From the NCBI GenBank assembly GCA_964580995.1, contig CAZOMV010000104.1, positions 1 through 20,332 on the forward strand: a DNA stretch of 20,332 nucleotides. The letters run 5' to 3'. Position numbers and translations under genes: made by a program. Positions within the stretch are counted from its first letter, which is position 1. Each line of letters opens with the position of its first letter. The notes beneath the pieces were generated by a model. That model worked only from the letters and a program-made list of their open reading frames with translations, did no database searches and had not been told where the DNA came from. Below, piece by piece: positions 14,125 to 20,332 of the stretch. The stretch is from JAKJEP01 sp964580995. GTDB taxonomy: Bacteria; Planctomycetota; Phycisphaerae; Sedimentisphaerales; SM23-30.

Positions 14125-15478
14125 GGCTGAGAAAGACACTACTAGATTTAACGATATTCGCCAGAAGATCAAGGATTTTCCGGCTGGGCCGGGTGTTTAT
14201 CTGATGAAAGATTCCGAAGGCCGGGTTCTTTATATCGGTAAGGCCAAGTCGCTGCGGGACCGGGTGGCCAGCTATTTCCAGCCGGGAGCGGACCTGATAC
14301 AGTCGCGGGGGCCGAAAATCGTCGAAATGGTCGAAAAAGCGGCGGATATTGCCTATCTGGAATGCGACAGTGAGGTGGATTCCATATTGCAGGAAGCCCG
14401 GCTGATCAAGGATATTCAGCCGCCCTATAACAGCCGCCAGACGGATGACAAGAGCTTTCCCTACCTGGAAATCACCACCTCGGACGATTTTCCGGGAGTG
14501 TATGTAACCCGCACGCCCCGGCCGCGGGGCAGTAAGCTGTACGGGCCGTTTTTGAGCGCGGCGGACCTGCGTCGGGTGGTACAGGTGCTCCAGCGGGTGT
14601 TCAAATTTCGGACCTGTACGCTGGATATTTCCCAAACGGATGAAAACCGTCGATTTTTCCGGCCTTGTATTTTGCATGATATCAAACAGTGCACGGCCCC
14701 CTGCGGCGACCGGATCAGCGCGGAGGCGTATCGGGAGGATATCCGGCGGTTGAGGAATTTTCTGGAATCGAAACGGGCGGCGGTTTTGCGGCAGTTGGAA
14801 CGGGAGATGCAGGAACAGGCGGCGAAAAAAAATTATGAGGAGGCGGCCCGGCTGCGGGATGAGATGAAGGCCTTGCAGAGCCTGGATGACCGGGGGGAGG
14901 TGGATGAGCATGTGCAGCCGGAATTGTTTGCGGCGGACCCGGCGGCGGGACTGGAACAATTGGCGCAAATCCTGGGTTTCTCCCGCGCGATTCGGACGAT
15001 GGAGGGTGTGGATATCGCCCATATCATGGGACAGGAAGCGGTGGGGGGGCTGGTATGCTTCATCGACGGACGGCCCTTCAAAAAGGGATACCGCAGGTTT
15101 CGCATTAAAGAAACGGAAGGAATCGACGATTACGCTATGATCCAGGAAGTGCTCCGCCGCCGCTACCGGCACGCGGGGGAACATGAGGAGCTTTTTCCCG
15201 ATGTGATTCTGATCGACGGCGGGCTGGGGCAGTTACATGCGGCGCAGGAAGCATTTGCCGCCATGCCGTTTTCACCGCCGATGGTGGTGTCGCTGGCCAA
15301 GAAGGAAGAGCTGGTTTTTGTGCAGGCCCGCAGCGAGCCGGTAAAATTGTCTCGTCATAATTCAGCCCTGCGTCTGCTCCAATACGTCCGCGACGAAGCC
15401 CATCGTTTCGCCCAGCATTACTTTCATATTTTGCGGCAGAAACAGCTTTTCAAAGGCAGTGATACCAGTCCGGATTAG
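14123..15478 (+). CDS. uvrC: Compact excinuclease ABC subunit C (UvrC)
   Basis: UvrC makes both incisions around a lesion held by UvrB. The 451-residue protein is far shorter than the roughly 600 residues of standard UvrC. It keeps the GIY-YIG nuclease (GPGVYLMKD at 22-30, LYIGKAKSLRDRV at 36-48) and four cysteines (C165, C182, C190, C194) placed like those proposed to bind a [4Fe-4S] cluster. A UVR domain (about 212-252) and an RNase H-like core follow, with D297 (EGVDIAH), D365 (LIDGG) and H427 (RDEAHRFA). It lacks about 100 residues normally found between the UVR and RNase H parts, and it stops right after the RNase H core with no (HhH)2 domain. No frameshift is evident. It has a leaderless start and converges on the LptC-like gene with overlapping stop codons. 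Confidence 0.93.
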   Translation: MAEKDTTRFNDIRQKIKDFPAGPGVYLMKDSEGRVLYIGKAKSLRDRVASYFQPGADLIQSRGPKIVEMVEKAADIAYLECDSEVDSILQEARLIKDIQPPYNSRQTDDKSFPYLEITTSDDFPGVYVTRTPRPRGSKLYGPFLSAADLRRVVQVLQRVFKFRTCTLDISQTDENRRFFRPCILHDIKQCTAPCGDRISAEAYREDIRRLRNFLESKRAAVLRQLEREMQEQAAKKNYEEAARLRDEMKALQSLDDRGEVDEHVQPELFAADPAAGLEQLAQILGFSRAIRTMEGVDIAHIMGQEAVGGLVCFIDGRPFKKGYRRFRIKETEGIDDYAMIQEVLRRRYRHAGEHEELFPDVILIDGGLGQLHAAQEAFAAMPFSPPMVVSLAKKEELVFVQARSEPVKLSRHNSALRLLQYVRDEAHRFAQHYFHILRQKQLFKGSDTSPD

Positions 15479-18400
15479 CGGGTGGAAAATTCGCTTTGCC
15501 CGAAGGGGGTGCCCTGATATTGGCCGGTGGTCAGGTCATAAGTGAAGTCCAGAAATTGCATCTGATTGAAACGGACGGGCAGGGTTTCGGAACCAGTCAG
15601 TTGAAGTTGATTTTGTTGCCGGTTGAAATTCAGATTTTCACAGGTAAAGATATGGCTGGAGCCGGCTTTGTGCACATATTCCAGGAAAACATCTCCCGCG
15701 GCGGTGATTTCCTGTAATTGGCCCATGTCGATGCTGACCGCGGGAGTATTCTGAGCATTGGTATCAGCCGTTGCCATAGCCAGTCCGAGATCCTGGCAGT
15801 TTAGCCGCATCAAGCCCTCGATTTGCCGGATGCCTTCTTCGGTAAGCTGGACATTTTCCGGCAGCGGCAGCTGGATACCTTTTTCTGTAAGTTGAACACT
15901 TTCCTTTAGCGGAATATGGTCCATAGAAACTCCGCCGGTAAACTGGAGGCTCTTCTGGTCCGGCAGCAGACGCATCTGGTCGGTAAAATCTATAAGAGTA
16001 TAGCTGCTGGAACCACGGCTGCTGAACATATTTGCCAGTGGATCCTGAGGATTTTCTTCGGTTTTTGGTGTGTCCTTCGGTTTTTGATTGTTAATAATTT
16101 CAATCCAGCCTTTGCCCTGGGCCAGCAGGGTATTGGCAGCTTTGTCAAAGGTTAGTTGCCGGGCTTCCATTTCCAAACTGAATAACTGGTTGTTTAACGG
16201 ATCGAATCCTTTGCTGATGAAAGACACGGAAGGCCCTTCGGCAGTAAAGGTATTCAGATTCTTCAAGGTATCGAAGGAAAGAGAGGGTTCCTTCTCAGCA
16301 GAGACCTCCGGATTGGGAAGGGAAGATTGTTCCACCAAAAATTGGATCGTCATGCCGGAACAGGTAATCCGGTTTTCCATCCGTTGATTGTCTTGGGAAA
16401 ATTGGGAATCAGCCTGAACATTCCGCAGGGAGATATTGCCGTTTTTCAGATCGAATATGGCTCCCTCCTGCCAGACGATATGAAACGGAACCGGTTCGGA
16501 TGAGCTGCTGCCCATCAGGTCCCCGGGCAGGAGGGCATCGAGATCACCCGTTCCGGGCATTTGGCAGAATTTTCTTCTAATATCCGCCACAATCAGATTA
16601 TTTTGCAGGGTGTTTTGCCCATTCATTTCGAGAACCTGGGCAGGCTGACCGGACACTGTACAAATTTCCTGAAGAAGGTCTATTTCCGCACGGTCTCCAA
16701 TAATCCGGTAATTTTCCTGTTTGGCGGTGATCCGGACTTTGCTGTCGGCTCCTTCCGCCAGGGCATAAACGGGCTGGATGTCTTTCCACAGTTGATCTAT
16801 CCCCAGACTGGATTGTGATTGAGGTTTGTCTGAGGTTTTAGAGGCGGCCGGGCTGTCAGTTTTAGCGGCAAATTCCAGGGTAATTGTATCCCCTGCTTCG
16901 ATCAGATAATTCGGATCTTCGTAAAAGACATTGCCGGCGAGCTGCATATTTTTCGGGAATGATTTACCGTCATTTGCCAGTTCAAAATTGGCGGTGAGTT
17001 TTTCCGCGGAGAAATTCAGGTTCTCACCCTGTGCCCGGATATGGCCGGACAGATGGATCGAACGAATGGGGGGCATAGGATAGTTGTTGGGATCTGCGCT
17101 GGTGGAATCAACCGGCTGGCTGGGTTCATAGAAGGTTAACAAGCCCTGCCCGGCGGATAATTCTCCCTTTTCATCCCGCACATGCAGGGTGCCGTCAAAT
17201 GCCAGCTCTTCCACCACCAGGTTCATCTTTTCCACCCCCAGGCTACCCAGAGAGTCTTCGGAAAGCCGCAGGCCGGTCTGAGGTGTAAATTTTATTTTCA
17301 TCTGGTCCTGATAATCGATCCGAACCGGCTGGTTGGTGTCCTGCGCCAAATGCTCCACCTGGCCCGGGCCGATTAGCGTGGCCAGTCCTTTATCCAGTTC
17401 CAGTTGAATCTCCTGCTGGGCGGTGGCCCGGGATTCTTCGGAAATGTTTAACCGGATCGGGCGATTATCCCGGCTGTTGAGCTTGAATTGTTCCAGCGAC
17501 CGGTCATAGACCATAATATCGGATTCCACGACCGCTTCACCATCGCGCAGAATATATGCCGGCTGGCCTTCCAGCCGGACTTGCATTTGCGGCTGATCTC
17601 CGTGTTCGGCGGGGGTGATGTCCTCAGCGACCGCAATCCGGAGCGAGCCGCTGCAGATGATGGTTACCGGCGGCTGGGTATCATCGGCCGCCGGAGCGGC
17701 CTCCCCGGATGCAAGAGATTTCGGATCGTCGGCATGGGCGGTTTTGTCTGCGGCTTTTGGGGTATCTTCTTCCATTTGGGCGGGATTTATATCCGTGACA
17801 ATTTCCAGCAGATCTGCCAGTATTTGCTCCTTGCCCAAATCAATCCGTATCTTATCGAACAAGGTGAACCGGTAGGGTATGTTTTTCTTTTCTGGCGATG
17901 TGCCCTTCGTATCACCGGATGAGGTAGATGACTTTGTTTCGTGAGATTGTTCCCTGGGCTCAATCGCGCTGCGAGCCACGGTTAATCGTTGCAGATTTCT
18001 CAGTTCCAGTTCCTGCAGCCGTGCATTCAACTGGTCGTAAATCAAGCTGATGTCGTTGCCTTCGAGTTCAAAGGTATCCGATTGGGCATGAATCGGGCCG
18101 GAACATATCAGACGGGACATGTCTCGCTCAAAAACGATTCGGTCCAGTTCCACCGTCAGCTCCAGCGGTCGTATCTCCGGCGCCGTATTCGCCACTTCCT
18201 GGCGGTACATTACAATCCGTACCTTACCCTCCAAAAAGCCGCTTTCGGGATATTTAAAGGTTCCTACAGAGCTTTCCAACGGGATGCCGCCTCTTTCGGC
18301 GCGAACCTCAATAATCCGACCATTTTTAAGATAGATTTTTGTCCAGGGTTCGCTGATGAGAAGGACATCTTTTTCGCTACGGATGCGTTCCTTGAAACCG

Positions 18401-18660
18401 AATTCCCGGGTAAGTTTGCCATTTATGTCGCGGTCCTGAAAGTGCAACCCTGAAATCTGGCCGATGCCCACGTCTTCCACTTCCAGAAATTGCTGCTGCT
18501 CTTTTTCGATGGCCGGCTCCGTCATCGGCTGGGAGATTACGGGATTATTTTTGGCGGAATCAATTTCCGCATCGATATTGGATGACAGCCAGCGATAAAC
18601 CAGAAGAGCGGTTAAAGAACAGCCCAGGGTTATCAGAACTAATAGCAATCGTTTCATCAT
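15475..18660 (-). CDS. Giant membrane-anchored LptC/LptA-like protein
   Basis: This 1061-residue protein has one N-terminal membrane segment (about 4-22) after a basic start and no good lipobox, so it should be anchored in the inner membrane and face the periplasm. Residues 60-225 resemble LptC: a paired beta-strand pattern including TKIYLKNGRIIEVRAERG (107-124) and SGFLEGKVRIVM (140-151). The rest repeats an LptA/OstA-like theme, a G-containing strand followed by a helper strand ending in LxLxG. Examples are near 184-222, 335-400, 533-580, 803-853 and 979-1022. Low-complexity linkers lie at 230-262 and 295-330. It follows kdsC by 15 bp, where Proteobacteria carry lptC-lptA-lptB. Its start is ATGATG with little Shine-Dalgarno. 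Function in LPS transport is inferred from fold pattern and position. Confidence 0.7.
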   Translation of the reverse strand: MMKRLLLVLITLGCSLTALLVYRWLSSNIDAEIDSAKNNPVISQPMTEPAIEKEQQQFLEVEDVGIGQISGLHFQDRDINGKLTREFGFKERIRSEKDVLLISEPWTKIYLKNGRIIEVRAERGGIPLESSVGTFKYPESGFLEGKVRIVMYRQEVANTAPEIRPLELTVELDRIVFERDMSRLICSGPIHAQSDTFELEGNDISLIYDQLNARLQELELRNLQRLTVARSAIEPREQSHETKSSTSSGDTKGTSPEKKNIPYRFTLFDKIRIDLGKEQILADLLEIVTDINPAQMEEDTPKAADKTAHADDPKSLASGEAAPAADDTQPPVTIICSGSLRIAVAEDITPAEHGDQPQMQVRLEGQPAYILRDGEAVVESDIMVYDRSLEQFKLNSRDNRPIRLNISEESRATAQQEIQLELDKGLATLIGPGQVEHLAQDTNQPVRIDYQDQMKIKFTPQTGLRLSEDSLGSLGVEKMNLVVEELAFDGTLHVRDEKGELSAGQGLLTFYEPSQPVDSTSADPNNYPMPPIRSIHLSGHIRAQGENLNFSAEKLTANFELANDGKSFPKNMQLAGNVFYEDPNYLIEAGDTITLEFAAKTDSPAASKTSDKPQSQSSLGIDQLWKDIQPVYALAEGADSKVRITAKQENYRIIGDRAEIDLLQEICTVSGQPAQVLEMNGQNTLQNNLIVADIRRKFCQMPGTGDLDALLPGDLMGSSSSEPVPFHIVWQEGAIFDLKNGNISLRNVQADSQFSQDNQRMENRITCSGMTIQFLVEQSSLPNPEVSAEKEPSLSFDTLKNLNTFTAEGPSVSFISKGFDPLNNQLFSLEMEARQLTFDKAANTLLAQGKGWIEIINNQKPKDTPKTEENPQDPLANMFSSRGSSSYTLIDFTDQMRLLPDQKSLQFTGGVSMDHIPLKESVQLTEKGIQLPLPENVQLTEEGIRQIEGLMRLNCQDLGLAMATADTNAQNTPAVSIDMGQLQEITAAGDVFLEYVHKAGSSHIFTCENLNFNRQQNQLQLTGSETLPVRFNQMQFLDFTYDLTTGQYQGTPFGQSEFSTR
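15828..15904 (-). repeat. Diverged 45 bp tandem duplication inside the LptC-like gene
   Basis: Two copies of about 32 bp (15828-15859 and 15873-15904) sit 45 bp apart. They encode SVQLTEKGIQ (921-930) and NVQLTEEGIR (936-945), a 15-residue repeat that keeps frame. The copies differ at several third positions, so the duplication is not recent. Confidence 0.65.
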
Positions 18661-18675
18661 AATGTACGTTTCAAA

Positions 18676-19185
18676 TCAGCGACGGTATTTTTCCATCGCC
18701 TGATCCCATAGATTCATCCGTTTTAAAAGAAGTTGGATTAATTCCTGAACGGCGCCTCGTCCGCCTTCGACACTGGTCACATAATGAGCCGCCAGCTTGG
18801 CTTCTTCCGTTGCGTCCGCCACTGCTACCGCAAAACCCACCCGTTTCATGACCGGCAGATCGGGAAGGTCATCGCCGATATACGCCATCTGCTCGGGAGG
18901 AACGTTGGACTGGGCTTTTAATTGCTCAAAGACCGCCAGTTTGTCATGGGCCTGCTGGTAAACAAAATCGATTTCCAGGTCGCGGGCGCGGTGCTCCACC
19001 GCCTGGCACTGCCGGCCGGTAATAATAGCCGTTTGCAGCCCCAGCCGCTTCCAGATGCGCAGCCACGCGCCGTCATGCACGTGAAATTTCTTCGATTCCG
19101 TGCCATCGTTGTGAATAATAATCCCGCCATCGGTCAGCACACCGTCCACATCCATAATCAGCAGTTTAATGTTTATATCTTTCAC
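18676..19185 (-). CDS. kdsC: 3-deoxy-D-manno-octulosonate 8-phosphate phosphatase
   Basis: KdsC is a HAD-superfamily phosphatase that releases Kdo from Kdo-8-phosphate for LPS inner-core synthesis. The 169-residue protein is the usual size, without a cap domain. It shows DVDGVLTDG (12-20, nucleophile D12 and acid D14), IITGR (55-59), K83 in HDKLAVF and GDDLPDLPVM (105-114). The C-terminal GGRGAVQE resembles the family GGxGAVRE, with Gln for Arg. The start is GTG at 19185, overlapping the kdsD stop as GTGA with AAGGTGA a few bases upstream. It lies between kdsD and the LptC-like gene. The order kdsD-kdsC-lptC is conserved in many Gram-negative bacteria. Confidence 0.93.
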   Translation of the reverse strand: MKDINIKLLIMDVDGVLTDGGIIIHNDGTESKKFHVHDGAWLRIWKRLGLQTAIITGRQCQAVEHRARDLEIDFVYQQAHDKLAVFEQLKAQSNVPPEQMAYIGDDLPDLPVMKRVGFAVAVADATEEAKLAAHYVTSVEGGRGAVQELIQLLLKRMNLWDQAMEKYRR

Positions 19186-20183
19186 TGAATCACCTTCAAA
19201 GCTACCACATCCTGAACGTCGATCAGGCCGACCGGGTAGCCGTCATTGTCCACCACCGGAATTTCGTCAATACGATACTTGTGAAAAATCGCCATCGCTT
19301 CACTGGCCAGCGTATCGGGCCGGACCACTTTGGGATTGCGGGTCATGAAATCGCGAACCGGGCAGGCATGGATTTTTTTCCCTTTCTTTTTGATACCCCG
19401 CCGCAGGTCGCCATCGGTCAGCAAGCCGCTGAGTTTGCCTTTTTCGTCTGTCAGCAATACGCATCCATACCGGAACGCGGAAGCTTCTTCCGCTTTTTGC
19501 AGGGCTTCCTGTACCGTGCAAAGATCGGGAGCCTGGGGCAGGGCCTTGCCGGGCGAAAACATGGCGGCCTGTTCGACGGTTACCAGTTTCCGGCCCAAGG
19601 TACCGCCGGGATGATACCGGGCGTAATCGTCCGCCTGGAAATTCCGCATCTTCATAACCGTCAGGGCCAGGGCGTCGCCCAGCGCCAGCATGCAGGTGGT
19701 GCTGGTACTTGGCGCCAGGCCCAGCGGGCAGGCTTCCTCGATCTTGCCCAGCAGGACGGTTACATTGCTGTGTTTGGCCAAAGCGGAATCGGGATTGCCG
19801 GTAATGCCGATCATGGTGATGCCCAGTTGTTTGAGCAGGGCAATCAGCCGGACGATTTCATCGCTTTCCCCGCTGTGGCTGAGGACAATCGCCAGGTCTT
19901 CACTGCGAAGCCGGCCCAGATCACCGTGCACGGCTTCGGCGGCATGCAGAAAGTGGCTGGGAGTTCCGGTCGAGCCGAAGGTAGCGGAGATTTTTTGGGC
20001 GACGATCCCCGCTTTACCAATGCCGCTAAGCACGACGCTGCCGGTACACTCATAGACCATCTGCGCCGCCCGGCAGAAGTTCTGGTCCAGCCCGGCTGCC
20101 ATCCGGAGCATCGCCTGGGCCTCCTGATGAATCAGTTGCCGGGCCTCCTCCAGGTCGATTTTCAAATTTTGCTGTTCATTCAT
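19182..20183 (-). CDS. kdsD: Arabinose-5-phosphate isomerase (KdsD family)
   Basis: KdsD converts ribulose-5-phosphate to arabinose-5-phosphate, the first committed step to Kdo. The 333-residue protein has an N-terminal SIS domain (about 40-175) with SGIGKAG (53-59), LSHSGES (101-107) and GLAPSTST (155-162). The conserved RYHPGGTLGRKL (189-200) includes the active-site histidine. Two CBS domains (about 211-333) follow, ending IDEIPVVDNDGYPVGLIDVQDV. A paralogue such as GutQ has the same architecture, but the adjacent kdsC favours KdsD. AGGA lies seven bases upstream of the ATG, and a strong promoter lies at 20224-20252. This gene leads the operon. Confidence 0.94.
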   Translation of the reverse strand: MNEQQNLKIDLEEARQLIHQEAQAMLRMAAGLDQNFCRAAQMVYECTGSVVLSGIGKAGIVAQKISATFGSTGTPSHFLHAAEAVHGDLGRLRSEDLAIVLSHSGESDEIVRLIALLKQLGITMIGITGNPDSALAKHSNVTVLLGKIEEACPLGLAPSTSTTCMLALGDALALTVMKMRNFQADDYARYHPGGTLGRKLVTVEQAAMFSPGKALPQAPDLCTVQEALQKAEEASAFRYGCVLLTDEKGKLSGLLTDGDLRRGIKKKGKKIHACPVRDFMTRNPKVVRPDTLASEAMAIFHKYRIDEIPVVDNDGYPVGLIDVQDVVALKVIQ

Positions 20184-20223
20184 GCTTGGTTCCTGCTTTC
20201 CTTCCTGGAATACTCATCGCGGT

Positions 20224-20252
20224 ATTATCCCGAATATAAGCGGAGCCGTCAA
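20224..20252 (-). promoter_or_regulatory. Promoter of the kdsD-kdsC-lptC-like operon
   Basis: On the minus strand, TTGACG (20252-20247) and GATAAT (20229-20224) are separated by exactly 17 bp. The predicted start is near 20217, about 34 nt before kdsD. No other promoter is evident within the operon. The remaining bases to 20332 show no gene I can support. Confidence 0.7.
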
Positions 20253-20332
20253 GCGATTAGTATAATCTTAAATGCTGAAGTGAGCGAGTTTATTTAGTGG
20301 CCAGTTATGCGCCCTTCCTTTCGGCTTTCCAG

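Noticed and set aside
14108..15184. Long minus-strand frame (358 codons) opposite uvrC
   Set aside because: It overlaps uvrC almost completely and has an antisense-like composition; uvrC has clear catalytic motifs.
19281..20297. Plus-strand frame of 338 codons opposite kdsD
   Set aside because: kdsD has intact SIS and CBS motifs on the minus strand; the opposite frame is Gly/Gln/Ala-rich shadow sequence.

Overview
The window looks like a gene-dense piece of a Gram-negative, LPS-making bacterial chromosome. The protein set (a UvrC lacking two modules, a very large LptC-like protein beside KdsD/KdsC, DUF547 and Gfo/Idh proteins) and the short sigma70-type promoters make me favour Planctomycetota, class Phycisphaerae (perhaps Sedimentisphaerales-like). 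That placement is inference from gene content, not a database match. I see no tRNA or rRNA genes, CRISPR array, insertion sequence or phage genes.

Layout. Positions 1-524 hold a possible leaderless gene running off the left edge (minus strand) and a long leader with a promoter, a perfect hairpin, a direct repeat and possible micro-ORFs, ending at a small coiled-coil protein gene (525-791). A terminator at 931-963 follows. A PhnP-like metallo-hydrolase (993-1820, minus) is divergent from the tight uvrB-nadC-birA operon (1992-5879). After a 210 bp promoter and leader region comes a plus-strand run: ahcY, a DUF547 lipoprotein that starts inside ahcY, a Gfo/Idh-family protein, and rlmN (6090-10526). 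hslU follows from its own promoter (10588-11970), and then a Nfu-type Fe-S scaffold gene (12206-12445). purE and mtnA form a minus-strand pair (12459-14030) divergent from a compact uvrC (14123-15478). The right end is a minus-strand operon kdsD-kdsC-(giant lptC-like), 20183 down to 15475, with a strong promoter at 20224-20252.

Functional themes. uvrB and uvrC share a start module: a -10 box, AACGTT, then the ATG, with no Shine-Dalgarno. This predicts leaderless mRNAs and places the palindrome ATAACGTTAT over each start codon. AhcY and MtnA recycle the by-products of S-adenosylmethionine use, and RlmN uses SAM and an Fe-S cluster. KdsD and KdsC make Kdo for LPS. The gene after them, where Proteobacteria have lptC-lptA-lptB, encodes one 1061-residue membrane-anchored protein with repeated LptA/LptC-like modules. 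It is the best candidate here for an undescribed system: a single-polypeptide periplasmic LPS bridge. Other oddities are a UvrC lacking both its middle segment and its helix-hairpin-helix domain, an HslU with an extended C-terminus and no adjacent hslV, and a 16 bp perfect palindrome between hslU and nfu.
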